Shown piece by piece: positions 22,600-33,130 of a DNA stretch of 64,000 nt. The notes beneath the pieces are model-generated. The model was not told the origin of the DNA, did no database searches, and saw nothing but the letters and a program-made list of their open reading frames with translations. The stretch is from Arctopsyche grandis. Taxonomy: Eukaryota > Arthropoda > Insecta > Trichoptera > Hydropsychidae. The stretch is taken from assembly GCF_051622035.1 (NCBI RefSeq), contig NC_135365.1:17650001-17714000 (forward strand), in the 5' to 3' direction. Each line of letters begins with the position of its first letter. Position 1 is the stretch's first letter. A program made the translations under genes and the position numbers.

Positions 22600-23740
22600 C
22601 AAACTACCTAATTCTCATCATCAAATCGTACCTAACTCGTAGAAAGCTAGTGGTTAGCGTAAATAATGAATTATCGTCTCCAAAAATAATCCACAGCTGG
22701 CGTTCCGCAGGGGAGCTTGCTTGGCCCATTCTTGTTCTCCATATATATAAATGACATACCTATTCCAAAAAACTGTCACATAGCTCTATATGCAGATGAT
22801 ACCGCTTGTTTCACAAGTAGCAAAAAACCAGACACTATTCTTAAAAATATTGAATTTGCAAATAAAACAATGACTAAACACTTCACTAAGTGGAAAATTC
22901 AAATTAATCAAACCAAAACAGACGCCATATTCTTTAGTGTTAGAAAGCATAAGCCTAGTTCAGATCTGAAAATCCCCTGTGGAGAAAGTCTGAAATGGCA
23001 GTCGATAATAAAATATTTAGGAGTAACGTTCGATAAAAGAATGAGATGGGCACCTCACATTGAGGGAGCGAATTGCAAGGCGATGCGGGGTATATCCTCA
23101 ATATATCCAATATTTAATCTCCATAGTTCTTTATCAACTCAAAATAAAATAAAATTATATCGCGCGCTTATATTACCATTATTAACCTATGCTTCACCTG
23201 TATGGAATAACGCCTCGAATACTAACCTTTCCAAGCTCCAAGTAATACAAAATAAATCCCAAAAAATAATTTATAATACACCCATATATACTTACTTGAA
23301 AAAACTGCATGCCATATATAATATTCCGTTTGTTACAGACATAACTAACAAACTAACCAGTAGATTCTATGACAGAATCACTAATAACCATACTAACACG
23401 CTTGGGAAGAGTATCGGTGATTACAACAAAATGTCTATACCCTTCAGGTATAAACACAGATTACCTAAACACAATCTGCTTTAGGTCATCGACTTTAGTG
23501 AGTCTTTAATTAATATTATGTATTAGATGTATTATGAGCATTTATAAGGATTGTAAATAAGTTTTTGAGTTTTTTTTCCTATTATGCTGTAGATTAACAT
23601 TAGAATAATATAATACTATGATTACTAACCAAATTAAATTAAATTGTAAAATAGAAAATGATCAGTAGATCAGTAGCTATTAAAATAGATATAAGATGTA
23701 TTGTGAACATAATTTCGTAATAATAAAAAGCATTTAAAAA
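22600..23740 (+). mobile_element. Jockey-type LINE, 5'-truncated, with reverse-transcriptase remnant
   Basis: Flanked by 13-bp duplications TCAACCTCTCTAC (22587-22599 and 23741-23753), so the 5' end at 22600 is the truncation point of this insertion. The reverse-transcriptase frame enters at once (NYLILIIKSYLTRRKLVV), shifts by one base near 22694, and then continues to a stop at 23484. The 3' UTR, with AATAATAAAAAGCATTTAAAA at its end, is shared with 17434-17737. Confidence 0.88.
22696..23484 (+). pseudogene. Jockey-type reverse transcriptase, C-terminal part
   Basis: The frame reads AGVPQGSLLGPFLFSIYIND, then ALYADDTAC with the catalytic YADD motif, then WKIQINQTKTDAIFF and IIKYLGVTFDKRMRWAPHI, followed by the C-terminal YRALILPLLTYASPVWNNA region and a stop at 23482-23484. 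These are reverse-transcriptase blocks in the usual Jockey order. The N-terminal blocks, endonuclease and ORF1 are missing because of 5' truncation. A one-base insertion near 22694 puts the preceding block (VSVNNELSSPKIIH) in another frame. No internal stop occurs within 22696-23481, which suggests a fairly young copy. It has no usual ATG. Confidence 0.85.
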
Positions 23741-23753
23741 TCAACCTCTCTAC

Positions 23754-24289
23754 GATGTTTTCTTTAGCAAGTATTTTTCTTTCTATCCCTATTTGATATA
23801 TGCATTCTACGCTACATATTATATATACAGACAAAATATATCTATCTTGAGCATTTTGACTTTTGAAGCCTCAAGTTTTATATGAAATTCATGGCAAAAA
23901 ATCGTTTTATGTAACTTCTGAAATATTTCGTTGGAATATCCATGCAAATGTATCATCATCCCACCGACTGCACCCAATCATTAAAACGTACGAAAATTTG
24001 AATCGGCATCGTATGTATGTATGAGAGATATTTCATCCGTCTCGCAGACGATTCGCAGGGTTCGTCAACCTTTCGAGTGCGGCTCATCATACACACGATA
24101 TGACAAGAAAGCGAACACAGCCAATAAGCCGAAATGAATGGTGCTTCAACTTCAACCAACCCCGACATCATCAGATGCAAATGTTTGCATGTGTATGTGG
24201 GGGCCAGAAGGGGGAGGGGAAGGGTCCCTCTCTTGTGACTCAATGAAATAAGTGTTCAAAGTTATACGAGTACGTACGTGGGCCCCCGC
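23754..24289. other. Unassigned region upstream of a predicted promoter
   Basis: 24060-24240 has mixed composition without a convincing frame. It may hold upstream control sequence for the promoter at 24290. Confidence 0.4.
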
Positions 24290-24342
24290 TATTTAAGATT
24301 AATCAGCGCTAGTTAAGCGGCAGTCAGCGAAGCATCATCAGT
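24290..24342 (+). promoter_or_regulatory. Predicted core promoter, TATA box plus initiator
   Basis: CTATTTAAG (TATA-like at 24290) is followed 32 bp later by GGCAGTC (A+1 at 24322); a further TCAGT lies at 24338. The spacing fits an insect core promoter. Confidence 0.45.
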
Positions 24343-24573
24343 CGCGTTGGGACACCGACATCATCGCACACTCATCGTTACGTTCTATGACTCACACATA
24401 TAATACATAGGATTGTAAATTCATATATAATATATTTTTTACGCATAAAAAGTGATCTTCATTCAGAGTTTTTCCAAAGTTTCCTTTTTGTCACAGTGTT
24501 AGTTTTTTCATTTATTTATCAAGTGTATATGAATATGTAGAATGCAAATTGGATACGTTTTAATAGCGTCGAG
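24322..24573 (+). other. Candidate first exon ending in a GTATGT donor
   Basis: Runs from the predicted start to GAG|GTATGT (donor at 24574). The ATG at 24542 reads MQIGYVLIAS plus two bases of the next codon. That is short and hydrophobic, as in the split signal-peptide exons of many insect secreted or cuticular proteins. A tiny upstream frame (ATGAATATGTAG) precedes it. No second exon was located, so the product is unknown. Confidence 0.35.
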
Positions 24574-26362
24574 GTATGTATAATTTGTATTATATATTAC
24601 ATATCAATGAGTAAGCTTTTCGTATTGATAATACATATTATGATTATTTGGCTTGTTTCATTCAGTTTTAGTCAATTGCTATGTATGCTTTTCATATTTC
24701 ATGTAATTTCTTAAAAAAAACAGATATTAGTAACAAAATTATATAATAAAACAAAAGAAAACATTTTTTTTCAATTTCAATTATTTATAAGGATAGAAAA
24801 TCAAAAAAACTCAAGCTTTATAATTTATTAAAATATAAGCTTTTGTTTTTGTTTAAAATTTTATTTAAAGTTCGAATATTTGAGACTTTTAATTTAAAAT
24901 TAATTGGGATTATAATGCTTATTTTGTAATATTAAAATTAAAATCAATATCATATAATTTATTTTCCCAGTTTTAAAACATTTTCAGCTGATAAATTCAT
25001 TTAAAATTCTATAAAACTGTGTATTTGTGCTTTAAATCAATCAAATAGTTCCATATATTTGTTCGAAATGCTATTAGTTACTGAAAAAAAGAGTAAAATT
25101 TGAAAAAAGAAAACGGAATTTGTAGCAAATTTTCATCACTCTACTCTGATTAACTCCGGACAAGAAGTTGACAATTTTTTCTACCTCTACGCCTTGGATT
25201 TATCTCATTATTTTATGAAGATTTAAACTAAATAGTAGTTGAAATCATATTGAAGATTTTGCGTTTAAATGTCCTAGATTGGCGCTCATGAAAGCTTTTA
25301 TCTGTTTACCAACTCATATGCTAAAAATCATCAGGCGATCATTAAGATGTAAAAAAATAAAAACAACAAAGTTAAACACTTCAAATTCTGCATAGCCATC
25401 AGTGTGCGTAAAAAATCTAATGAATCTTGAGCTCTCAATATGAATTTAACACAAATAACATTTCATTTTTTCCATATGTATATTATATCTGTCTATATAG
25501 TTTTTGCGTTACTTTAATTAATATTCTACTAACGAAATAACTATAGAAACAAATTTTTCATTTACATACATAGAAAATCCTAAAATATTACATTTTCTAC
25601 TAATCGCTACATTTCTATCGGCAAATATTTGCACACAACTCGTCAAAGATAACAATCGGAACGAAAGTTTATTTATATTTTGCAAAAGTTCAAAGTTTCT
25701 TTGTATACACTCATAGATAAAAATATTGGAAAAGTACCTAACAAACAACAACGATTCGTCACTTTCGTTTCGCGGCTTGAAATTATATTTATAGAGTATC
25801 CTCCTCGACGGTGACTCACCGTTTGAGAAGCATTCCAAAAGCGACACAAAATTAATTAGACAAATGAATTGGAGAGGCGGGCGTTCGCCTGAAAATGCTC
25901 TTCAAATTGATTGATTTCAGCTTAGATTGCATATAAATTCTCATATGCTACTTTCGCTTAAATTTCAACCTTCAAAAGCGAATGCAATTTTTGTTTTAAT
26001 TTTAAATGTAATTCAGACTCGAAAAGGTTAACTACATATGTACATACAAATCTTCATTGACCGCTCAGTGAGAGCTTACTCATCACGCAGTGCGATACAA
26101 AACAAAAGACTTTCTATACAAAGATCTTATCTTATTTATTTGTCGACTTCTGAATCATTTGACAAACAATATAGGTCTTTATTAAGCATTCTTTTCATAC
26201 GGTCTATCTAATTACAATTCATGACTTTGATGTTTGGCTAATTGTTGCATCCTTTATTCCTTTCTTATGCTTATTGACTATGTATGTATCATTTTATTCC
26301 ACCCCACTTTCAATTGGTTTATACTTTATATATAATACATACATACATATATACCGGTAATT
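24574..26362. other. Unassigned AT-rich sequence
   Basis: No bounded transposon. One exon-like segment on the minus strand (25820-25888) is listed separately. TACATA tracts occur near 26337-26352. Confidence 0.35.
25820..25888 (-). other. Possible internal or 5' exon, minus strand
   Basis: Bounded by an acceptor (GAGCATTTTCAG before 25888) and a strong donor (AAACG|GTGAGT at 25820/25819). One frame is open across all 69 bases (RPPLQFICLINFVSLLECFS). No partner exon or homology was found, so this may be chance. Confidence 0.2.
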
Positions 26363-26618
26363 CGGTGCGGTGCAAGCGCTCGACAATCACCAGACGGACT
26401 GATAAGTTCCGAATCTTGCCTTATTAAACTCGCCAGAAAGATCCAACTCAATTTTACTAATTACCATTTTAATAATTGCATCTGTGCATATCCAAAGGTT
26501 ACTCGTCATCTGATGTGCAATCTATCATTCGAGAAGACGAGAATTGCGTTTAAAGCTGCCATCCAGTTTATCTGTCGTTCAGGCTGTCTGGTGATTGTCG
26601 AGCGCTTGCACCAAACCC
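26363..26618. mobile_element. Family B Mutator-like MITE, copy 2
   Basis: CGGTGCGGTGCAAGCGCTCG...CTTGCACCAAACCC with perfect 9-bp duplications CCGGTAATT (26354-26362 and 26619-26627). The interior matches 13118-13490 but lacks about 115 bp next to the left repeat. The duplications identify it as Mutator-like, non-autonomous. Confidence 0.8.
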
Positions 26619-27201
26619 CCGGTAATTATGTCAATGAGCTGAGTAATTTCAATGGACCAAAAGAAAATTTTGCGTAATTTCTATCGTGTTTTATAACTTT
26701 CTTCTGTTTGTTAAGCAATTTTTATAATGTTAACGAGATGTTGATCACCTCAAATCTTTCTTCAATAAATGAAAGGCTTAAAAACGATTAAAAACGGTAT
26801 CGAAAGAGGTCCAGATCGATGAAAGGAGACTATACATACATAATAAAAGTTATTTTTTAGTAGAAATTATAAAAAATAAATACTTTTTCGTTCCACCAAA
26901 ATGAGTTGACTCATTGTAAATAGCTACATATATGTATCATACTAGTATTTTTATTTTCCCCTATCCGCATACATACATATGTATGTATGTATGTATTAGT
27001 GAATAATATTAAATTACCCGTCAATCGCTTAGTCTATAATACATATGCATATACATAATTTCTTAAAATTAATATAAATTACTTAGTATTTCCACAAACA
27101 GGCTATTGAACCACGAACAAATTCATTACATTAAAAATTTGCCGAAGTGAAGTGACTTACTGGCAGTGATATTTAAAATTAATAATAAATTTTGAGGTTT
27201 A
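26619..27201. other. Unassigned sequence with TACATA microsatellite
   Basis: CATACATACATATGTATG units lie at 26970-26997. No gene recognised. Confidence 0.4.
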
Positions 27202-27463
27202 AGGTGCAGACACACTGTATCGTACGGCATACCATAACTAGGTTGACTCCGGTTGTGTTGGGCGTATCCTCTTGTCACTGTAAATTTGTTTCTCCAATAT
27301 TTTCTTCAAATATGGGAATCATCGTTATGCATCACTGACAAACCTACGTCAATATAACAATAAAATAGGTTTTTGCATGGATCGCCATAGCATAGATCAG
27401 GCTACATGTACAAACCTATCTAAAAAGATCACGCGCTGTGCACCACTCTGTGTGTCTGCACCC
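27202..27463. mobile_element. Family D MITE with TTA duplication, copy 1
   Basis: AGGTGCAGACACACTG at the left, GTGTGTCTGCACCC at the right, flanked by TTA at 27199-27201 and 27464-27466. Interior motifs (TCTTCAAATATGGGAATC; CATAGCATAGATCAGGC) recur in the other family D copies. TWA duplications and GC-rich ends fit PIF/Harbinger-type MITEs. Confidence 0.75.
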
Positions 27464-27599
27464 TTAGACTAAGGGTCGGGGCACTATTGTTCGGTAATCG
27501 GATAAATGCACCCAACAGTGTCGCACTCTCGATACATCATACAATGAACTGTATTTGTATATTTATTTATTATTTTAATAGTTTTGGACCATTTTAGCA

Positions 27600-27870
27600 T
27601 TACAGGAAGAACCTAATGCGCCGAATGGTAAATTTGGCGCCAGTCAATTGCACGAATGTCATTGTAAATTAATTCAGAATCAATACGAGCAAAATTCCAT
27701 AGCAGTGATGAAACCCCAACAGATGACCGAGTAGTTGAAGCAGCTCTCTTAGAAGATACCTGTACTAGGTTGCAATAAAAAATAATGGATATTAGCACTA
27801 GGCAAATTAAAATCACCCATTATTATTAACAATATATCACGCTCATTCATGAAATCACGTACATCCATCT
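27600..27870 (-). pseudogene. Non-LTR retrotransposon endonuclease fragment
   Basis: On the minus strand one frame reads NERDILLIIMGDFNLPSANI, containing GDFNLP, the usual end block of APE-type endonucleases. Another frame reads LLWNFARIDSELIYNDIRAI then DWRQIY, matching the linker between endonuclease and reverse transcriptase in Jockey/CR1-type elements. A frame break between them and truncation on both sides mark it as a relic. Confidence 0.55.
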
Positions 27871-28014
27871 GTATCATCCGTATCATTCATTCATTCATCG
27901 GCGCTGACCTTTTTTGTGGAATTCAATTGCTTGAGTTCTTCTTGAGCACCTATGAAGTTTGGATGTCTCGAGAGTGCCACACTATTGAGTGCATTTTTCC
28001 TGGAACCCTATTTT

Positions 28015-28314
28015 TCATTTCTTAGAAAAAACATGATTTTAGAAGCTTTTTTGCTCCCTTTCTTTGAACAATGATAATGAGTATCCGATGTCTAGTCATA
28101 AGGGCAATAATAGTCTTGGAAAATTTGCAATTCGCTGGAGAAAACCATAACATAGTTGATCCATTTTGATTTTTTGAAAGAGAAAAACGGTTAACAGATA
28201 AATTCAAAGTATAGATTGAGCCCTTAGGAGGAAAGATTCTTTAAACAATAATTATATGAAGAAAAATGTGTAGGAATTTTTGATCTTTTCTAACGTTGGG
28301 CAAGTTCCAGATAT
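28015..28314. repeat. Repeat shared with 55406-55890, carrying an empty MITE site
   Basis: CATTTCTTAGAAAAAACATG, TCTAGTCATAAGGGCAATAA, AAAATTTGCAATTC and CTTTTCTAACGTTGGG align in order with 55406-55890. Here the TCTAGTCATAA site has no MITE, whereas the 55 kb copy has the family A MITE there. The class of the repeat is unknown. Confidence 0.65.
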
Positions 28315-28440
28315 CTTTGCACCGAAAACACACCAGGGGGTGAGTTTTGGCCTGGATGGCCATTGCATAGATCAGGCGTGCCAGATTTTTTTACTATCTT
28401 AAAAAAACACGCGTACCACTTGTGTGTCTGCGTCCTTGGC
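28315..28440. mobile_element. Family D MITE, right-end fragment
   Basis: CCGAAAACACACCAGGGGGT, TAGATCAGGCGTGCCAG, AAAAACACGCGTACCAC and GTGTGTCTGCGTCCTT follow the order of the right half of other family D copies. Confidence 0.55.
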
Positions 28441-29302
28441 ATGTATGATTGTATGTAGATAATTATCAATTTTGAGAGTGATTTTTCAGCAGTTTTCATT
28501 TTTAAAATATATGATTGAGACATAGATTGGTTTCCAATCTATCTACCTATATAATATGTCTCAATTCAATTAGCTAGGCTGTAAACTAGCTTGAGATTTC
28601 GATTCCTATTGGTGGATGAGCTTTGGTATGACCCTCTAAATACACTATTCCTATTGATCAGAATATCTTGGAATTGCGTATTCTTCATACTGCCAAATTA
28701 ACTGAAATTTGCTATGGATGATCGTCAAGTATATATGTACTAATTTTTAAAAACTAGACAAAATTACTACACACATATTTCAAATTAACAACTCGTACAT
28801 ACATATGTATGTACTTGCGGTCGGTCGACCATTCCTTTTGGACAGGTCATCCTGTATTGTGGCGATGAGTGAGACCGAGGCTCATCGACCACATCCATGT
28901 GGTAATCCAGCTGGTGACTTACCACTGTCCGTTAATTGCCTAATTGCCTCGACACAACAGTGTGACCATTGTCGGCGGACGAGGGCGTACGCGTGTGCAA
29001 ACCGACTTTTCTGAAATTGCCGTAAAATGTGACCGACACGTTTCAGACCGTAGTGTTTCAAGATATTTCAATTGCTCGTGTCAATTGTCGTTTCGATTAT
29101 ATCGAAAATCCTGTGATCTATTTATATACTGTCGACCGTTGAACGGTTAATGTGAAGCATATTGTCAAACCAGTACTAGATCGGTGCGTGGACTTTTCCT
29201 CGGCACATGAAGTGTGATATGTATGTACATATGTATGTAAAAGTTAAGTGAATATTATATATACTAGTGACTATTGACAGGATGAACATATCTACTTATA
29301 TA
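28441..29302. other. Unassigned sequence, locally GC-richer
   Basis: 28810-29010 is richer in G and C than its surroundings, with no supported frame or splice pattern. It could be regulatory. A TACATATGTATGTA tract lies at 28796-28812 and another at 29219-29240. Confidence 0.35.
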
Positions 29303-29810
29303 CAGTGGTGTAGTGCTAAATAAAAAAGCACCAGGGCGGTGTTTAATTTTTACGACCCCCCCCCCCCCGCTAATTTTCGTTACTAAAAAAATATGTATCT
29401 TAATATTGGTAGTACAAATCAAATGCTAATTAATTTGAAAATTCAATCAAAATGGTCTTAGTAAGGCTTATTATTTTTTGCAATATAATATACAGTTTTA
29501 AAAATTATGTTAGATGATTCGATTTCGGCATCATTCAAAGTGTCTATAAGTTTTTCAATGGGTTGTTGTTGGGCTGTTTTTAATTTCAATTCTGCACTCA
29601 ACTGGGTATTTTGAGTGAGGATACGGTTGTAGTCACCAAATGTTAAAACGAGAGTCTGCTCATAATATTTGTTATACAAAATTTTATATGAAATATAAGC
29701 AAAAATATTTTTTAATTGTACTCGAAAAACAATTTTTATATCAAAGTACTAAGGCGGCGACCTGGCTCAAATATAAGTAATGGCGGAGACCTGGCCCGAC
29801 TACACCACTG
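29303..29810. mobile_element. Internally deleted hAT element
   Basis: Ends CAGTGGTGTAG and CTACACCACTG with perfect 8-bp duplications CTTATATA (29295-29302 and 29811-29818). 508 bp long. It retains a piece of transposase on the minus strand and a poly-C tract at 29356-29368. Confidence 0.85.
29458..29679 (-). pseudogene. hAT transposase fragment
   Basis: On the minus strand the frame reads KLKTAQQQPIEKLIDTLNDA, then SSNIIFKTVYYIAKNNKPY. FKTVYYIAKNNxPY is a conserved segment in the N-terminal half of BED-type hAT transposases. Start, catalytic core and C-terminus are absent because of internal deletion. The open frame extends into non-homologous sequence upstream. Confidence 0.55.
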
Positions 29811-29859
29811 CTTATATATGTATAAAACGTGGTGGGTATATATGTATGTGTGTATGTAC

Positions 29860-30240
29860 ATTAAGGTGACCATTTTTTTCAAAACCACTCAACCGATTAC
29901 GATGGAACTTTCAAGATTTGTTGTATGCATGTCCGGAAAGCTTACTGTTAAAAAAAACTCTTAATAATAATATTCGTAATTACGATTTTACCGACGCGAA
30001 AGTTTGAAGCGGCATTGTGTAGTTAAGGAAATGTGTTCGTTGGTAACCACGTTACCAGTTGGTTTATGACGACACGGCGTTGAAGAGACGTTTGTTGAGC
30101 CCCAACCATCACTTGAAACGGGAACGGGAACACAACGGGAACAGGAACGGGAACGGAAATTGCATGCCTTATTCTGGCATTGCAACGCATACCGGGTTCA
30201 GCTAGTGCTCTTATAAAATGTCTTCTTAACTGGTCAATAT
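29860..30240 (-). repeat. Interspersed repeat with GGGAAC minisatellite
   Basis: On the minus strand it reads TAGCTGAACCCGGTATGCGT, then TGCAATGCCAGAATAAGGC, a run of CCGTTC units (30115-30160), and later TTGAAAGTTCCATCGTAATC. The proline-valine-rich frames it yields come from the hexamer. The CCCGG head recalls family T but the bodies differ. The class is unknown. Confidence 0.45.
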
Positions 30241-30459
30241 TGCGTTTTATCACTGGACCACGTATTGTTCATCGAAGAAAAAAGTTCTTCAGCAGATAAA
30301 TGTGTTCCTGGTAAACAAAGACAATATTTGACTAATCTGCCAATATTTTTTTAGGAGACATCATTTTCACTGAAGGCTTTGTATATTTAAATTCATCTAT
30401 TAGATAAAAAGTGTACTGGTTTTATTTCACTATTTACCAGGACAAATACTTGTACACAT

Positions 30460-30745
30460 AGAGGTACGTGGTGCTTTTTTAGATAATTTTGCACGTGCAA
30501 AAAAAACACTGTCTAGTATGTCAAATGTGTATCGTCGCGTCCCTTTGCAAACCTCACCCACTGGAGTGTTTTCGGTGATATTTTATCATTGTATAGACAT
30601 AGGTTTGATAGTGATCGGTAGTGGTGATTCCCCTATTTGAAGACATGTAGGAGAAACTTGTCATAATGATAAGATCGTACGAATTAATAATTACATGAAG
30701 ATACGCCTCTCACAGCTGGAGTCCACGTTCACGTCCGTGCCGCAC
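30460..30745. mobile_element. Family D MITE, diverged copy
   Basis: Contains GGTACGTGGTGCTTTTTTAG, TGGAGTGTTTTCGGTGATAT, TTTGAAGACATGTAGGAG and ATAAGATCGTACGAATTA in the order seen at 52656-52961 and 60939-61249. Exact ends are unclear. Confidence 0.55.
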
Positions 30746-31021
30746 TTTAAATGTCTTCTTATCATAACATTAATAATTAATATTATGTAAAATACTATGT
30801 ATGCTTGAAATAATATGAAGGGATTGAAATGTGTGGTGAAAAGTATGTAGAAACAAGTTGGTGAATGTAATACTAAATCGGGATTGGGTGTGATATGAAC
30901 GGTCGAATTCCAAATACTAATAATCCTGTACTTTGTGAATTTGATGGTAAATATATTTAAAACATCATCCGTTGAAATAATTACTAATAAACAGGTACAA
31001 ACAAATAGAAAATTTATACCG

Positions 31022-31121
31022 TCCCTTACACCATATCCTGACCACTAACATTTCGCACGTATAATGTTCTATTGTCCGCGCGAAATGCTATTGCTCGAGA
31101 GACGATGTAAGGGACAGCATG
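31022..31121. mobile_element. Short palindromic MITE, about 100 bp
   Basis: GTCCCTTACA at the left mirrors TGTAAGGGAC at the right; CATTTCGC and GCGAAATG pair inside. No target duplication is evident. Confidence 0.45.
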
Positions 31122-31267
31122 TATGTTTTTCGTAAGTGTCTTCTTACAGCGGACCAAATATAGTAGACAAATTGAAAATATATTATACTATGCATGTATG
31201 TACATACATATGTAGTTTCTATAAATGGTATGCTCAAAGTATAATAACAAAGTGAAGTAACGTAAAC

Positions 31268-31377
31268 GTCTTTTGAAATAAACTCGATGAATTACAAAAA
31301 AATAGCAGGTATTTGTAGTTCTTTTTTTTTTGGTTTATTCTTTTTGTATTTTCTATAGTTTTTGTTTTTATTTTATA
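31268..31377 (+). pseudogene. CR1-like retrotransposon 3' fragment
   Basis: CTTTTGAAATAAACTCGATG...GGTATTTGTAGTTCTTTTTT resembles the terminal codons and T-rich 3' UTR of the copy at 6560-7047. It is short, so the assignment rests on limited sequence. Confidence 0.4.
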
Positions 31378-31600
31378 CTAGTTGTTTTACCCGGCTTCGT
31401 TCAGCATTTTCCCTGTAATATCAAATTTGAAAAATTCATATACATTTTGATAAAAAAATAATCCGCATCGAAATAACCATCGATAAAATTTCCGAGTACA
31501 ATTCTATCATTGATTGAGCTTCTAACGTGCTAAAACAATTAACTGTGCGATAGGGACAACGTGAACCAGTGAAGTGCTATTATGATCACTCAAATCTCTT
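31377..31600 (+). repeat. Diverged family T-like repeat
   Basis: Begins ACTAGTTGTTTTACCCGGCT and TCGTTCAGCATTTT; the body differs from the 14 kb units after about 40 bases. Confidence 0.4.
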
Positions 31601-31689
31601 CAAGCTCACATGTATAAATTTTAATGTGTATGCACATATTCCATATCATTCTCAATGTATTCAAAACACACACCCTCATTGAAGCTATT

Positions 31690-31775
31690 GATTATTTTAC
31701 ATACCTCCTTTACGTTTCACATGGCTTTCGTGTCAGTGGTCATTTTTATCTCTTATCCGATCGTTTTTACTCTTT
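31690..31775. repeat. Repeat shared with 34903-34990
   Basis: TTTACATACCTCCTTTACGT, TCACATGGCTTTCGTGTCAG and CTCTTATCCGATCGTTTTT recur with few changes inside the hAT MITE at 34832-35081. It may be a fragment of that element without its ends. Confidence 0.5.
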
Positions 31776-32593
31776 GAGAAGGATCTGTACTGATCATACC
31801 CATATAAAAAAATACTTAAATAATAATGTTCAAATATAATATCATATCATATAAATTTAATAGTTCAGCACTAAACTATATAAGAAAATGTCTCATTATA
31901 TACATAAGTACATATAAATAATAATCATATATAAAATAGCGCTATTCTGTGTGTGGCTGTGTGTGTTTCTGTGTATGTGTCTGTGTGGGATAACGCTCGC
32001 CGTACTATAATAGTATTTTTGATTCGACATACATATATGTAAAACTACTGCCAACAAAACGAACGAATATAATACGAACATAGTAACAGATCAACAAAAA
32101 ACTTCTATATATACTGTTTGCTACCAATGTTTCCTCCAGGCTAATAAGTCTGCGAGCATTTAGTACCATCTACTGAAAATTTATTTAATTAATTCATTCA
32201 TTCATTCATTTTTCTATTGGTGTTATACATTGTTTATAGTTAGATAGGTAGGTAGTTTTTACCATTTTTTCCATATTAAACAATTAAATATAAATTTTTA
32301 ATTAAATATATTTAAAAGGTATTTGAAAAAACACGACCGCGTGCGGATCGAACACAGGGCCGACACATTTCTTTTAATTTTTTTTTATTTAATAACTTAA
32401 TATGCAACACTTGTAAATAATAATAATTACAAGATTTCTTATACAATTTCACACTTAAGTATTTGTAATATTTTTTTAATTAAGAAAACATTGCAAAGTT
32501 CTACATAACATTTTGTGATGTACAAAAAAATCACTGCATATTAATAAAATTATATTATGTAAGTATTTTCAAAATATTAAATACGTACTTTAA
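31776..32593. other. Unassigned AT-rich sequence
   Basis: TGTGTG runs lie at 31947-31990 and ATTC repeats at 32192-32206. At 32335-32365 there is a tRNA B-box-like motif (GTTCGATCC on the minus strand) without a tRNA fold. No gene recognised. Confidence 0.35.
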
Positions 32594-33130
32594 GAGGGCT
32601 GGACACCAGCGCCTTGTCCATACAAACGTATTAGACTTCTCCCTTCCTCAATTATGGTACTAGACAAATTATTTTTTAACATGCTATGGATATCCACCAT
32701 TGGGATGCATTTATCGTTTTATTTTTTTGATTAGTTATTTTTTATTTGAGCTAGGAGCCACCAAACATCTATAAAATCGCCTCTTTTTTACACCCACGAA
32801 AAGAGTCCAGCGTGCTTATTTAACGGTCGGTTTAAAAAAAAATACGCGCATAGTTGCACAGAAAATATCTTTCTCATACTGATGATGCATTTTTTTTTTA
32901 AATTGGTCCAGTTTTGAAGGAGAAAATAGGAGAATACGAAACCTCGATTTTGTCGATTTAAAATATGTATGTACGTATTATCTCGTCGAAGCGAAACTGT
33001 CGCATTCACTCAATATATATGTATATTAATATATATTGTCGCATTCACTCAATATATATGTACATTCACTCAATATATATATCGAAGATAGGAACGGCAA
33101 CAAAATTAAGGTTTCGGGTGTACAGCCCTC
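32594..33130. mobile_element. piggyBac-like MITE with TTAA duplication
   Basis: TTAA (32590-32593) GAGGGCTGGACACC ... GGTGTACAGCCCTC TTAA (33131-33134). The 14-bp ends match at 13 positions. 537 bp, no transposase. A small tandem repeat of GCATTCACTCAATATATATG units lies inside at 33000-33082. Confidence 0.75.

Noticed and set aside
30023-30253. Frame with a PVPVPV repeat
   Set aside because: It is a translation of the GGGAAC hexamer minisatellite in an interspersed repeat.
32335-32370. B-box-like GTTCGATCC on the minus strand
   Set aside because: An isolated motif with no A box at the right distance and no fold.
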